Positions 7,281-17,285 are shown, counted from the first letter of the stretch. The stretch: DNA of 64,000 nucleotides from Psychrobacter sp. JB385 (GCF_900163785.1 NZ_FUKN01000013.1:744001-808000); one strand, 5' to 3'. Program-made: numbers and translations. Notes: generated by a model not told the origin, from the sequence alone.

Positions 7281-8477
7281 TCAGTCTTTTAAAACATCAG
7301 CCATGGCATTGGCCACATAGTCGATGTTGCTGGTATTTAAGCCAGCCACGCACATGCGTGAATTAGAAATCATATAAATACCGAACTCGCTCTGTAAGCG
7401 CGCGACTTGCTCAGGCGTCAAGCCAGTGAAGCTAAACATACCGTTTTGGCGCGTAATGTAATCAAAATTACGATTCGGAACTTTGCTTTCTAAGACGGAT
7501 TTGAGTTTGAGACGCATGGCTTTGATACGATCACGCATCGCATAAACTTCGCTAACCCACTGGTCGTGTAGTGCTTCATCATTCATAACGATATCGACGA
7601 CACGTCCGCCGTGTGATGGCGGGCTTGAGTAGATGCGACGTACAAAAGCGTTGAGCTGACCAAATACGCGCTCGGCTTCGTCCACGGTTGGGCACACAAC
7701 AGATAAGCCGCCAACACGCTCGCCATAGAGCGATAGGTTTTTAGAGAATGAGTTGCTCACAAACAATGGCAGACCCATATCGACCGCTTTACGAATGGCA
7801 TAAGCATCGCTGTCCATGTCGTCGCCAAAGCCTTGATAGGCGATATCCATAAATGGAATCAAGCCGCGCTCTTGAACCACGTCTAGCACAGTGTCCCATT
7901 GCTCACGAGTCAAATCCATACCCGTTGGGTTGTGGCAGCAAGGATGTAATAACACCACATCGTCTTTATTCAAGGTTTTGAAAAAAGCGATCATCTCATC
8001 GAATTTGACGCTATTGTTGGCTTTGTCATAGTACGGATATTTACCAACTTCAACATCTGAGCCTTCAAAAATGGCAATATGGTTGGCCCACGTTGGATCG
8101 CTGACATAACACTTGGCATGAGGGAACCATTCATTGATAAACTCTGCGCCGACTTTTAACGCCCCAGAACCACCAATCGTAGCGATGGTCGCAACCAAGC
8201 CATCTTGTAAGACTTTTACGTTTTTACCAAACAGCAGCTCTTGACAGCCTTTGCGATGCCCTGGCAAACCTGCCATTGGCAAATACGGACGAGGCGAGAT
8301 GGGATCTGCAATGCGCTGCTCGGCAGTTTTTACACAATCGAGTACCGGCAATACGCCATCTTCATCATAATAAATACCAATCCCCAAGTTGACCTTGTTT
8401 GGATTGCTATCTTCCAAGAATTTTTCCATGAGCCCTAAAATCGGATCACCAGCGTAGTAGTCGACACGTTCAAACAT
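7281..8477 (-). CDS. Aromatic amino acid aminotransferase (class I, PLP)
   Basis: A 398-residue fold-type I PLP aminotransferase of the AspC/TyrB branch. Visible features: the substrate-entry segment NLGIGIYYDEDG, the HPCCHNPTG block (with the conserved Asn-Pro-Thr-Gly), the PLP-binding region near DIAYQGFG, and the Schiff-base lysine Lys246 in SNSFSKNLSLYGERVGG. The sequence NLGIGIYYDEDG matches TyrB-type enzymes (Asp/Glu replacing the usual aspartate-specific context), and the neighbours hpd, fahA and maiA point to tyrosine to 4-hydroxyphenylpyruvate as the physiological step. Aspartate activity cannot be excluded. AAGGA stands seven bases before the ATG. It is a single-gene unit with its own terminator. 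Confidence 0.88.
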   Translation of the reverse strand: MFERVDYYAGDPILGLMEKFLEDSNPNKVNLGIGIYYDEDGVLPVLDCVKTAEQRIADPISPRPYLPMAGLPGHRKGCQELLFGKNVKVLQDGLVATIATIGGSGALKVGAEFINEWFPHAKCYVSDPTWANHIAIFEGSDVEVGKYPYYDKANNSVKFDEMIAFFKTLNKDDVVLLHPCCHNPTGMDLTREQWDTVLDVVQERGLIPFMDIAYQGFGDDMDSDAYAIRKAVDMGLPLFVSNSFSKNLSLYGERVGGLSVVCPTVDEAERVFGQLNAFVRRIYSSPPSHGGRVVDIVMNDEALHDQWVSEVYAMRDRIKAMRLKLKSVLESKVPNRNFDYITRQNGMFSFTGLTPEQVARLQSEFGIYMISNSRMCVAGLNTSNIDYVANAMADVLKD

Positions 8478-8641
8478 GTTGCTTCCTTATAAAATATAAA
8501 TCGAACCGCCAAAAATCATAGAGCAAATCGACGGCTAACTCAATATGAGATTCAGATATCTTGAATAATTCCCAGAATAATTACCCAAATGGCTTAGTTT
8601 TTTGACAATTTTAACGTTAAACGCGTTTTGTCAGTCAGCAT

Positions 8642-9571
8642 TTAAATATGCTGTAGGTCATCAAAGTGACCAGAAAAGTAAGTTTGTAAAAACATTTTGA
8701 ATGCGATAGTGGCGGGCGAGAGGGCGCGTGAAGAACGCTGATAGATAAAAAACTGACGCATTTTGATGGGCTGGGTCAGTGGTCTCATCTGCAAACCATT
8801 GGCGCTGACCCAGTCAATGACCTCTGGCATGTAAGGCAGGCACAATGTAATACCGAAGCCTTGACGCGTCATCTCAAGCGCGGTGGACATAAAATTCACC
8901 TTATAACGGGCTTGCTGGATATGACTTGAGATGCGCTCATCGAGCTCTGCGGTCACTTGTTCGATAAAGGGGCCTTGTAAGGTAATGAGCGGAATATCCA
9001 ATAAATCCTCCCAAGTAATTTCAGGCTTTTGGGCCAGTGCGTGATCATCAGGCGTGACCACGCAAAACGGTAGCTGGTATAACAAATCCGCACTGATATC
9101 ATCATCAGCCTGCATAAACTCAAGCTCCGTACCAACGCCCAAGTCTACCTCAATGTCTTGCACATGCCTGAGTAAGTTCTCAGCAGAGCAATCCAATAAT
9201 GACACATCAATCTCAGGATATTTTTTGGCAAATTGAGCAATCACCGCAGGCATAGAAGACGCTGCAAACTGTGAGACGGCCAGTCGCACCTGTCCTTGCG
9301 CAAGGCTGGTTAAGCTACTGGCCTCATTTTCAAACAATTGCATCTCATTCAAGATACGCCGAGCTTGCGGCAGCAAATGCCGTCCTACTGCGGACAAAGA
9401 CAGCTGGCGTGTGGTGCGGTCAAACAACACAATACCAAGGCTGGATTCTAATTCTTTGATCAAACCACTAACGGCAGATTGGGTCAAATGCATCTGGTCG
9501 CTGGCACGTGTAAAACTGCCATGGTCAGCGACTTTGATAAACGCGGTCAATTGGCGAAGGCTGATATTCAT
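8642..9571 (-). CDS. LysR family transcriptional regulator, divergent from hpd
   Basis: A 309-residue LysR-type regulator. The N-terminal winged helix-turn-helix covers residues 1-60 (SLRQLTAFIKVADHGSFTRA, then LTQSAVSGLIKELESSLG), followed by a linker helix and a periplasmic-binding-like effector domain (from about 90) with VRLAVSQFAASSMPAV and IDVSLLDCSAEN. In-frame codons up to 9604 would add MFFMIYLSGLL, which is unlike the family; the ATG at 9571 has CAGGT eight bases before it, so it is preferred. It is divergent from hpd with 144 bases between the starts. LysR regulators often control the divergent neighbour, so control of hpd is likely but not shown. Confidence 0.82.
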   Translation of the reverse strand: MNISLRQLTAFIKVADHGSFTRASDQMHLTQSAVSGLIKELESSLGIVLFDRTTRQLSLSAVGRHLLPQARRILNEMQLFENEASSLTSLAQGQVRLAVSQFAASSMPAVIAQFAKKYPEIDVSLLDCSAENLLRHVQDIEVDLGVGTELEFMQADDDISADLLYQLPFCVVTPDDHALAQKPEITWEDLLDIPLITLQGPFIEQVTAELDERISSHIQQARYKVNFMSTALEMTRQGFGITLCLPYMPEVIDWVSANGLQMRPLTQPIKMRQFFIYQRSSRALSPATIAFKMFLQTYFSGHFDDLQHI

Positions 9572-9603
9572 AAGTAAACCTGATAAATAAATCATAAAAA
9601 ACA

Positions 9604-9627
9604 ATTAGTCTTATAAATAAAGCTAAT
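9604..9627. promoter_or_regulatory. Candidate LysR binding dyad upstream of hpd
   Basis: ATTAG at 9604-9608 and CTAAT at 9623-9627 form an inverted repeat in AT-rich DNA between the divergent LysR and hpd genes. Size and spacing resemble the T-N11-A class of LysR sites, but the dyad is short. Confidence 0.3.
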
Positions 9628-9715
9628 CTAATATAAATACAACGTCAACCAAAAAGATTGATGACCAATCGTTTTATCGCATTTTTACCACCAATTGAAA
9701 TTAAGGATGATTACA

Positions 9716-10816
9716 ATGGCAGATTTATTTGACAATCCAATGGGGCTACAAGGGTTTGATTTTGTCGAATTCGCCTCGCCTCAACCTGAAGCGGTCGCGA
9801 CCTTGTTTGAACAACTTGGGTTCAGCCATGTTGCCAATCACAGATCTAAAGACGTGGCTTTATACCGTCAAGGTGACATCAACCTCATCATCAATCGTGA
9901 GCCATCAAGCCCAGCCAGCTATTTTGTCGAAGAGCATGGCGCAGGCGCTTGTAGCATGGGTTTTCGCGTTCAGGATTCCAAAAAAGCTTATGAGCGTGCC
10001 ATCGAGATGGGCGCACAACCAATCAACGTCCCAACTGGGGTGATGGAACTACGACTGCCAGCCATCAAAGGCATCGGCGGCTCACTTATCTATCTGATTG
10101 ATCGTTTTAAAGATGGCGAGTCCATTTATGATGTCGATTTTGAGTTTTTGCCAAATGTAGACAGAAACCCTATCGGCTATGGCTTTAAAGTTATCGACCA
10201 CCTGACTCACAATGTCTACCGTGGGCGTATGGCGTATTGGGCAAACTTCTATGAGCGTATTTTTAACTTCCGTGAAATTCGCTATTTTGATATCACGGGT
10301 GAATATACAGGTCTGACCAGTAAAGCCATGACCGCACCTGACGGCAAAATTCGTATTCCACTAAATGAAGAATCTAAGCAAGGCGGCGGACAGATCGAAG
10401 AGTATTTGATGCATTTCAATGGCGAAGGGATTCAGCACATTGCCTTGGCCAGTGATGACTTACTTGCCAGTATTGATATGCTCAAAGCGGCTGGCATTCC
10501 ACTCATGACCGCGCCAACGGCTGCCTATTATGAGATGCTCAATGAGCGTTTGCCAAACCATGGCGAAGATGTTGATGCATTACAAACTCGTGGCATCTTA
10601 TTGGACGGTACAACAGAAGATGGTACGCCACGTCTATTACTACAGATTTTCTCTGAAACCATCTTGGGTAGCCCAGTATTCTTTGAATTTATTCAACGTA
10701 AAGGCGATTACGCAGAAGGTTTTGGCGAAGGTAACTTTAAAGCCTTGTTTGAGTCAATTGAGCGCGATCAGTTACGCCGTGGTGCCATTGGTCAGCAAGA
10801 AACTGAAACGCCTTAA
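9716..10816 (+). CDS. hpd: 4-Hydroxyphenylpyruvate dioxygenase
   Basis: A 366-residue Fe(II) enzyme that converts 4-hydroxyphenylpyruvate to homogentisate with decarboxylation, hydroxylation and side-chain migration. It is built of two VOC-type domains; the C-terminal one holds the iron ligands His162 ([11 protein letters not shown]), His241 ([11 protein letters not shown]) and Glu324 ([11 protein letters not shown]). All three are intact and length is as expected for the bacterial form. An in-frame ATG at 9695 adds seven residues, but AAGGA eight bases before 9716 decides for the later start. It stands alone on its strand until phhA, with element copy B between them. Confidence 0.96.
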   Translation: MADLFDNPMGLQGFDFVEFASPQPEAVATLFEQLGFSHVANHRSKDVALYRQGDINLIINREPSSPASYFVEEHGAGACSMGFRVQDSKKAYERAIEMGAQPINVPTGVMELRLPAIKGIGGSLIYLIDRFKDGESIYDVDFEFLPNVDRNPIGYGFKVIDHLTHNVYRGRMAYWANFYERIFNFREIRYFDITGEYTGLTSKAMTAPDGKIRIPLNEESKQGGGQIEEYLMHFNGEGIQHIALASDDLLASIDMLKAAGIPLMTAPTAAYYEMLNERLPNHGEDVDALQTRGILLDGTTEDGTPRLLLQIFSETILGSPVFFEFIQRKGDYAEGFGEGNFKALFESIERDQLRRGAIGQQETETP

Positions 10817-11156
10817 TGCTCGAACGCGACCATCGTGAGTACATTAGTAAAAGGCAAGTACAATAATAAAAGGTAACTAAAACAATAAACGGACAAGGCA
10901 AAAGGAGTTTGTCTTGTTCGCATCAGTCCAATCGTCACAAGTACGCTATAGTTGAAATATTTTAAAGTCGCTACCGTATTGCTGGTGTGAGTTTTTTGCA
11001 GTTTCTGTCTGCGAAAGCACAGCAAGCAAGAAAAATTTGTACCAGCAGCACGTATTTTAGCGATATTACTTTTCACCGACTGTGGTCTGTAGGACAGTGA
11101 CGCTAAGGTCGTTGATGCAAACGCAATATACCCATTGCAATAAAAGGAATATCGGC
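10817..11156. other. Intergenic region between hpd and phhA
   Basis: No credible gene. Its right half is taken up by copy B of the dispersed element (10962-11072). The phhA ribosome site AAAGGA is at the right end. No clear terminator for hpd was found. Confidence 0.6.
10962..11072 (+). repeat. Dispersed intergenic element, copy B
   Basis: Best-formed copy. The core CTGTCTGCGAAAGCACAGC, followed by AAGCAAGAAAAATT, is flanked by long imperfect inverted arms. The left arm (10964-10986) ends GTATTGCTGGT and the right arm (11041-11072) begins ACCAGCAGCACG. The whole unit can fold into one long hairpin. It lies in the hpd-phhA gap, where it could influence phhA transcription. Confidence 0.8.
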
Positions 11157-12086
11157 ATGGAACGCCTCCAACAGACAACTTCTGATACCAAGAATGCCAA
11201 TGTCAACGCCAGTGCTAAGGACGCAACCTTAACACCTCTTAGTAATGACGGTTTTGGTCAAGAGGATGCCACGAATAAAAAACAGCCTTATGTCTCACAT
11301 CAGCCAGATAGCCATGGTCACATTCAATATGGCGACCATGAAAACGCGATGTGGCAAGCGCTGCTCGAACGTCAAGCCAATGAGATACCTAACCGCGCCT
11401 GCTCAGCCTATATAGAGGGTTTGAGCAAACTCAACCTACCTGCCACGCACATTCCGCAGCTCAGCGATATTGATGAAGTCTTGCAAGCCACCACAGGCTG
11501 GCAGACGGCGGCTGTGCCTGCGTTAATCAGCTTTGGCAAATTTTTTAAACTGCTCGCCAATAAGTCTTTTCCTGTAGCGACGTTTATCCGTCGATTCGAA
11601 GACATGGATTATATCGAAGAGCCTGATATTTTTCATGAAATCGTCGGGCATTGCCCACTGCTGACACACCCTGCGTTTGCAACCTTTAACGAAACTTATG
11701 GCAAGTTGGGTCTTGAAGCCACCAAAGAAGAAAGATGGTTTTTGGCACGGCTTTATTGGTTCACCATTGAGTTTGGTTTGGTTGGGCGTCGCCCTGAAGA
11801 GCGCAGAATCTATGGCGGGGGTATTCTAAGCTCACCTTCTGAGACGATTTATGCGCTTAGTAATGAGTTACAAAATCCGTCACAGCCAATCCCAGAGTGC
11901 CGAGCTTTTGACCTGCTGGACGTGTTACGCACGCCATATCGTATCGATCAGATTCAGCCGATTTACTATGTCATTGATGATTTGGATACGCTGTTTGACA
12001 TCGTTGACAGTGACATCATGGGCATGGTCAAAAAAGCCATGTCATTGGGATTGTTTGAGCCAAGTTATTCCATAAAAACCAGTTGA
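11157..12086 (+). CDS. phhA: Phenylalanine 4-hydroxylase
   Basis: A 309-residue tetrahydrobiopterin-dependent iron hydroxylase converting phenylalanine to tyrosine. The catalytic domain starts near residue 55 after a polar N-terminal tail of about 50 residues, somewhat longer than usual for bacterial enzymes (about 260-300). Iron ligands are His160 and His165 in DIFHEIVGHCPLL, and Glu205 in YWFTIEFGLVG. The pterin region GRRPEERRIYGGGILSSPSE follows. The start at 11157 has AAAGGA eight bases upstream; in-frame codons back to 11082 lack a site and are unlike the family. phhB, which recycles the pterin cofactor, follows 149 bases downstream on the same strand. Confidence 0.95.
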   Translation: MERLQQTTSDTKNANVNASAKDATLTPLSNDGFGQEDATNKKQPYVSHQPDSHGHIQYGDHENAMWQALLERQANEIPNRACSAYIEGLSKLNLPATHIPQLSDIDEVLQATTGWQTAAVPALISFGKFFKLLANKSFPVATFIRRFEDMDYIEEPDIFHEIVGHCPLLTHPAFATFNETYGKLGLEATKEERWFLARLYWFTIEFGLVGRRPEERRIYGGGILSSPSETIYALSNELQNPSQPIPECRAFDLLDVLRTPYRIDQIQPIYYVIDDLDTLFDIVDSDIMGMVKKAMSLGLFEPSYSIKTS

Positions 12087-12235
12087 TGGTGGTAAGACCA
12101 TCGTCAATTTACAATATAAGTGATACAACCATCATTGAGAGTACTTTAGGATTAAATATTTCAATCGTCGTAGCACCACATCGACATGGATGTACACCAA
12201 TTAAAAAACACACGTTAAAATAAAAGGACATTATA

Positions 12236-12577
12236 ATGACTGCATTATCACAAGCCAGCTGTGAAGCCTGCCGTATCGGCGCACCGACAGTGGATACGGC
12301 TGAAGCAAATGAGCTACTACAACAAATCCCTGATTGGTCACTGATCGAAGTGGATGGCATCAAACAATTACAGCGCCAGTATAAATTCAAAAATTTTGTC
12401 AAAGCAATGGCATTCGCCAATCAACTTGCAGACATCGCTGAAGCAGAAGGGCATCATCCAGGCATCTTGGTAGAGTGGGGCAAAGCGACCGTGACATGGT
12501 GGTCGCATAGCATCAAAGGCTTGCATCACAACGATTTTGTTATGGCGGCTAAGACCGATCGTTTATTGGATTCGTAA
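12236..12577 (+). CDS. phhB: Pterin-4a-carbinolamine dehydratase
   Basis: A 113-residue dehydratase that recycles the 4a-hydroxytetrahydropterin released by PhhA. The family signature is intact: the catalytic histidine pair in [20 protein letters not shown] and the following [13 protein letters not shown] block. Length is typical. AAAGGA lies seven bases before the ATG. The pairing of phhA and phhB is standard, and the two enzymes work together in the cytoplasm. Confidence 0.95.
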   Translation: MTALSQASCEACRIGAPTVDTAEANELLQQIPDWSLIEVDGIKQLQRQYKFKNFVKAMAFANQLADIAEAEGHHPGILVEWGKATVTWWSHSIKGLHHNDFVMAAKTDRLLDS

Positions 12578-12682
12578 TCCGATTGGCAATCGCCAAGCAA
12601 ACTCATTAAACTTGCCCCCACTTAAATTCAATATTTAAATTCAACCTAACGCCAGACTGTACTGGCGCTTTAAGGATGTGTG

Positions 12683-14089
12683 ATGCCGCCAAAAATATTA
12701 ACCCAAATTTCACCGCAACTGGCATTTATGATTTCTGCCATTGTCATTGCCATCATGGGCGTGACCATGATTGGTTTTGGCTGGGTACCACATTTATCAT
12801 TGATACTCGCTATCTGTTTTTTATTGGCTATCGGTTTGTATAAAGGCTTGAGCTTTGATGACATGCAAATGCAAATGGCATCAGGGGTCATGCGGGGTAT
12901 TGGTGCGATATATTTGTTCTTCTTTATCGGTTTAATGGTTGCCGCTTTGATGATGTCAGGTGCCATTCCAACCTTGATGTATTTTGGTTTTCAGCTGATA
13001 TCACCTGAGTACTACTATATTTCTGCCTTTGTCTTAACCTCAATTATCGGTATTGCCTTGGGCAGTAGTTTGACGACGGCGGCGACGTTGGGCGTGGCGT
13101 TTATTGGTATGAGTAATGCCTTTGATGCCAATGTTGCGATTGCGGCGGGCGCAGTGGTATCGGGTGCGTTCTTTGGTGATAAGATGTCGCCGTTATCAGA
13201 CACTTGTACCATCGCGTCATCGGTTGTGGGTATTGATTTGTTTGAACACATTCGTAATATGATGTACACCACAGTACCTGCATGGATATTGACAGTTCTG
13301 CTTTTTTGGTTTTTTTCAGGACAGACGGCAGGCTCTGATCTTAGCGAAGTGACCATATTGCAAGGCCAATTGATAGAGAGTGGTTTGGTACATTGGTATG
13401 CAGTGCTGCCTTTCGTGGTGCTGGTTGGGCTGGCTATTTTTCGCGTCAATGCGATCTATACCATCATTTGCACCATTGCTGTGGCTTTGATCATTACTTA
13501 TTTGCATAGCTCGCCAAGCTTTGGTCAGTTGGGTGGGTATTTGTTTGCAGGTTATGCGCCTGCTGAGTCATTAGAGCTGGGTGAGGTAGGCGGTATGCTG
13601 TCACGCGGCGGTGTGCAAAGCATGTTCTTTACGCAAGCGATTGTGATATTGGCATTGAGCCTTGGTGGACTGCTGACGGCACTCGGTATTTTGCCTGCCT
13701 TGTTGTCTGGTATCAAAGACACTTTGACGACATCAGGACGTGCCATATTTGCCGCTGCCATGTCAGCACTCAGCATCAACGTGCTGATCGGTGAGCAATA
13801 TCTGAGTATATTATTGTCTGGTACGGCCTTTCGCCCCACGTTTGAGCGCTTAAATTTGCATCCCAAAAACTTGTCTCGTACGATTGAGGACGCAGGCACG
13901 GTTATCAACCCATTAGTGCCTTGGAGCGTGTGCGGTGTCTTTATCAGCCAAGCGCTCGGCGTACCTGTTTTGGATTACTTGCCTTACGCGTTTTTCTGCT
14001 ATCTGTCTCTAGGGCTGACGATATTATTTGGCTTTACGGGTATCACGATTAGCCATGTAAAACGCCATGAGCCGATTAAAGCAGTCTAA
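12683..14089 (+). CDS. NhaC family Na+/H+ antiporter-type transporter
   Basis: An integral membrane protein of about 468 residues with 11-12 hydrophobic segments, belonging to the NhaC antiporter family. Family-typical stretches include ASGVMRGIGAIYLFFFIG, IGIALGSSLTTAATLGVAF, and GAFFGDKMSPLSDTCTIASS, whose polar residues inside the membrane mark the ion pathway. A GTG at 12680 is also in frame, but the ATG at 12683 is six bases after AAGGA. The family contains sodium/proton antiporters and amine or organic-acid exchangers such as MleN. Position just after phhAB hints at a link to aromatic amino acid uptake or sodium balance; this is inference only. The transcript ends at the strong terminator 14129-14173. 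Confidence 0.82.
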   Translation: MPPKILTQISPQLAFMISAIVIAIMGVTMIGFGWVPHLSLILAICFLLAIGLYKGLSFDDMQMQMASGVMRGIGAIYLFFFIGLMVAALMMSGAIPTLMYFGFQLISPEYYYISAFVLTSIIGIALGSSLTTAATLGVAFIGMSNAFDANVAIAAGAVVSGAFFGDKMSPLSDTCTIASSVVGIDLFEHIRNMMYTTVPAWILTVLLFWFFSGQTAGSDLSEVTILQGQLIESGLVHWYAVLPFVVLVGLAIFRVNAIYTIICTIAVALIITYLHSSPSFGQLGGYLFAGYAPAESLELGEVGGMLSRGGVQSMFFTQAIVILALSLGGLLTALGILPALLSGIKDTLTTSGRAIFAAAMSALSINVLIGEQYLSILLSGTAFRPTFERLNLHPKNLSRTIEDAGTVINPLVPWSVCGVFISQALGVPVLDYLPYAFFCYLSLGLTILFGFTGITISHVKRHEPIKAV

Positions 14090-14128
14090 AAAGTTTTAAA
14101 CCGCTAACGTCTTGATGATAAAAGTGAT

Positions 14129-14173
14129 AAAAAGTGAGGGCGCACCTCTACTAGAGGTGCGCCCTCACTTTTT
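14129..14173. terminator. Bidirectional terminator between nhaC-like gene and nirD
   Basis: An almost perfect palindrome with about 20 bp of stem (AAAAGTGAGGGCGCACCTCT and its complement), a three-base loop and A/T runs on both sides. It can stop transcripts from the left (antiporter gene) and from the right (nirBD). Confidence 0.93.
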
Positions 14174-14197
14174 AAATGCCTTTTTTAAGCGCTTTTT

Positions 14198-14548
14198 TTA
14201 AACACCTTGTAGCATGACCGTGTCGTTGTTTAGCGATACTTGATAGGCTGCCAGTGCTACGTCTACATCATCTAAACACTGTCCTGTAGCAAGATTAAAA
14301 CGCTGCTTATAAATCGGCGAGGCGACATACAGTACTTCTTCATCTATACCAGCCTCATTGACAATCGTCGTGCCACCAATCAGACCGCGAGACAGTACAT
14401 TGGCTTGGCTGAATGGGTCATAATTATCAATGGCAAAAAGGTCGTTTTTTTTGGTACGAAAGATGGCAATTTGCTTGCCGTCTATCAGTGCACACACGCC
14501 AGTTTCAGGGAGAATGTCATTAAGTGGGCAAACGGTGTGCTGTTTCAT
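14198..14548 (-). CDS. nirD: Nitrite reductase [NAD(P)H] small subunit
   Basis: A 116-residue NirD protein, partner of NirB in reduction of nitrite to ammonium. It has the Rieske-like beta fold but lacks the Cys-His cluster ligands, as in other NirD proteins. Recognisable segments are CALIDGKQIAIFR, IDNYDPFSQANVLSRGLIG and VASPIYKQRFNLATGQCLDD. AAGGA lies nine bases before the ATG. It follows nirB by 85 bases and ends just before the terminator. Confidence 0.93.
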   Translation of the reverse strand: MKQHTVCPLNDILPETGVCALIDGKQIAIFRTKKNDLFAIDNYDPFSQANVLSRGLIGGTTIVNEAGIDEEVLYVASPIYKQRFNLATGQCLDDVDVALAAYQVSLNNDTVMLQGV

Positions 14549-14633
14549 AGCGTGTTATCCTTAAAGGTTATAGCGATAAGCGACGATGGTGTGCTTTGCT
14601 AAAACACAAAGCACATGCAAAGTTATAAAGTTA

Positions 14634-17285
14634 TTAGGCCAACTCAACCACTCTAATGGCAGATTTCTCAGAATCAGTGGCAGGGCGAATTTGCTCGCGT
14701 TCGGTCACAAACACCACATTGTCATCGCCTTGCTCACTATTCACAAAATGACGGAAGCGTTTGAGCTTTTCGGTGTCATTGATCGTCTCCGCCCACTCGC
14801 AGACATAATTTTCGATTAACAGCGCCATTTGTGTCTCAAGCTCCTCAGCGATTCCCAAACTGTCTTCAATGATGACCGCTTGTAAGTACTCAAGCCCGCC
14901 GTCTAGACTTTCGCGCCATTTTGACGTGCGCTGCAATTTATCGGCTGTTTTGATATAAAACATGATGATACGGTCGATATATCTGACCAAGGTTTCGGTA
15001 TCAATGCCAGTGGCAAACAGCTCTGCATGGCGCGGTGTGATACCGCCATTACCACCGATAAATAAGTTCCAGCCGTTTTCGGTTGCAATCATGCCAAAGT
15101 CTTTGCTTTGTGCTTCGGCACATTCTCTCATGCAGCCTGAGACGCCCATTTTTATTTTGTGCGGTGAGCGCACGCCTTTGTAGCGATCCTCCAACCTCAA
15201 AGCCAGACCCATACTGTCGTCGACCCCATATCGGCACCAGTCATTACCCACACAAGACTTGACGGTGCGTAGCGATTTGCCATACGCATGACCTGTCTCA
15301 AATCCTGCCTCTACCAATTGTGTCCAGATATCGGGCAGCTGCTCCATACGCGCACCAAATAAGTCCACACGCTGGCCGCCCGTGATTTTGGTGTAGAGAT
15401 TAAATTCTTTTGCGACTTGCCCGAGCACGATGAGTTTGTCGGCTGTAATCTCGCCACCCGGTACGCGTGGCACGACTGAGTAAGTGCCGTCTTTTTGGAT
15501 GTTGCCCAAGTAGTAATCGTTGCTATCCTGTAGCGGTGTCAGCTCAGGTTTTAGCACGTAATCATTCCAACACGATGCCAAGATAGAGGCGACAGTCGGT
15601 TTGCAAATCTCACAACCATGACCGCGACCATGTTCGGTTAGCAGCTCATCGAATGTCTTGATGCCGTGTACGCGAATCAAGCTGTACAATTCCTGACGAG
15701 AATAGGTAAAGTGCTCGCATAAGTCGTTTTTGACTTCAAACCCAAGCGTTTTTAGCTGATAACTCATGGTGTCTTTTACCATCGGTGCACAGCCGCCACA
15801 ACCTGTCCCTGCTTTGGTCACTGCTTTGACGTCAGAGATTGAGTACGCACCGTTTTCAACCGCTGAGCAAATTGAGCCCTTTGTCACGTTATAACAAGAG
15901 CAAATCATGGCCGTGTCGGGCAAATTGTCAATGCCCATCATGGGTTTTTCGACGTTGGGCAGAATCAAGCTTTCAGGATGGGCTGGCAGGTCAATGTCAT
16001 TGAGATACAATTGCAGTAAGTTATTATAATCTTCGGTATCACCAACCAACACCGCACCAAGCAAGCGTTTGTTATCAGCAGTAGTGACCAGTTTTTTATA
16101 GATGCCTTCAGCAGGGTTTTGATACAGGTAGCTCAGGCCGCCTTCCGTCCTGCCATGAGCATCACCAATACTACCGACATCGACGCCCATTAGTTTTAAC
16201 TTGGTACTCATATCAGCGCCTGTAAAGGTTTGCTCACTATTACCTGCAATTTGTGCGGCACAAATACTGGCCATGCTATAACCGGGTGCCACGAGGCCAA
16301 ATACTTGATTGTCCCACACGGCGCATTCGCCAATAGCGTAGACGTGATCGGCATTGGTGCGACAATGCTCATCGATCCAAATGCCGCCACGCGCACCCAT
16401 GACAATGCCGCACTCTGGATTGTTTTTGATAATGGCATCTTGTGGTCTAATCCCTGCGCTAAACACAATCATATCGGTGTCCAGCGTGGTGCCATCGGTG
16501 AACTGCATGGTGAGGTAACGAGCATCATTGTCTGTGTTATCAGCGTCAGAGACGCAATCTGTATGAGAAATAATTTCTTGGGTGTTCTTACCTGTCAAGA
16601 CCGTGACGCCCAGCGCCTCGATTTTGCGCTTTAAAATCTCACCGCCCGCAGCATCAAGCTGCACGCCCATCAATTGCGGCGCAAACTCGACCACATAAGT
16701 CTCCAGACCCAGCGTAACCAAGGCTTTTGCTGCTTCTAGTCCAAGTAGGCCGCCACCGACGACCACGCCTTTTTTGACGCTTGGCAATTGGGCAATCGCC
16801 AAAATCTCATCCAAATCTGCAATCGTACGATACACATGACAGTGTGGATGCTCACGACCTTTGATGGGAGGCACAAAAGGATAAGAACCCGTTGCCAGTA
16901 CCAGCTCACTGTACTCAATCTGCTCGCCACTTGCGGTGGTGATAGATTGGTTGGCGGAATCAATATTCACAATCTGTTGGTTTAGATGCAGCTGTATCTG
17001 CGATGACTCATAAGCGGCTAAGTCCACGAGATTCAGTTTATGGGCGTCTTTGTGCTCAAAATAACTGGATAAATACACACGGTCATAAGCAGGGCGGTCT
17101 TCTTCTGCAAAGACATGAATCTCAAATTGTTCATGCAAGCCTTGCTCAATGGCTCTTTCAACAAAATGATGACCGACCATGCCGTTGCCAATGACAATCA
17201 AATTACCTTTTTTTTCTAAGACCGCATTTTTCATGACTGAGTTTTTTTCAATTGTGTCGTTTGTGCCCATTGTAGTGCTGCTCAT
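14634..17285 (-). CDS. nirB: Nitrite reductase [NAD(P)H] large subunit
   Basis: An assimilatory siroheme nitrite reductase of about 883 residues, reducing nitrite to ammonium with six electrons from NAD(P)H. Domain order: FAD/NAD-binding module (VIGNGMVGHHFVERA, then VVGGGLLGLEAAKAL), a BFD-type [2Fe-2S] domain with CSC at 462-464 and GTGCGGC, a second small Cys motif (HGCEICKP), then the ferredoxin-like and siroheme/[4Fe-4S] domains. The last carry SCVGNDWCRYG and GVSGCMRECAEAQ, which supply the four cluster cysteines. In-frame codons to 17318 exist, but GAGG eight bases before 17285 favours the later start. It is divergent from narK; a near-consensus sigma-54 promoter lies 58 bases upstream. 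Confidence 0.95.
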   Translation of the reverse strand: MSSTTMGTNDTIEKNSVMKNAVLEKKGNLIVIGNGMVGHHFVERAIEQGLHEQFEIHVFAEEDRPAYDRVYLSSYFEHKDAHKLNLVDLAAYESSQIQLHLNQQIVNIDSANQSITTASGEQIEYSELVLATGSYPFVPPIKGREHPHCHVYRTIADLDEILAIAQLPSVKKGVVVGGGLLGLEAAKALVTLGLETYVVEFAPQLMGVQLDAAGGEILKRKIEALGVTVLTGKNTQEIISHTDCVSDADNTDNDARYLTMQFTDGTTLDTDMIVFSAGIRPQDAIIKNNPECGIVMGARGGIWIDEHCRTNADHVYAIGECAVWDNQVFGLVAPGYSMASICAAQIAGNSEQTFTGADMSTKLKLMGVDVGSIGDAHGRTEGGLSYLYQNPAEGIYKKLVTTADNKRLLGAVLVGDTEDYNNLLQLYLNDIDLPAHPESLILPNVEKPMMGIDNLPDTAMICSCYNVTKGSICSAVENGAYSISDVKAVTKAGTGCGGCAPMVKDTMSYQLKTLGFEVKNDLCEHFTYSRQELYSLIRVHGIKTFDELLTEHGRGHGCEICKPTVASILASCWNDYVLKPELTPLQDSNDYYLGNIQKDGTYSVVPRVPGGEITADKLIVLGQVAKEFNLYTKITGGQRVDLFGARMEQLPDIWTQLVEAGFETGHAYGKSLRTVKSCVGNDWCRYGVDDSMGLALRLEDRYKGVRSPHKIKMGVSGCMRECAEAQSKDFGMIATENGWNLFIGGNGGITPRHAELFATGIDTETLVRYIDRIIMFYIKTADKLQRTSKWRESLDGGLEYLQAVIIEDSLGIAEELETQMALLIENYVCEWAETINDTEKLKRFRHFVNSEQGDDNVVFVTEREQIRPATDSEKSAIRVVELA

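Noticed and set aside
10813..11178. Minus-strand reading frame between hpd and phhA
   Set aside because: It covers the dispersed element and the start of phhA, and its translation looks random.
12670..13908. Several minus-strand reading frames opposite the NhaC-type gene
   Set aside because: They are rich in Pro/Ile/Lys and mirror the codon pattern of the membrane protein on the other strand; the same holds for frames opposite the permease and the BCCT gene.
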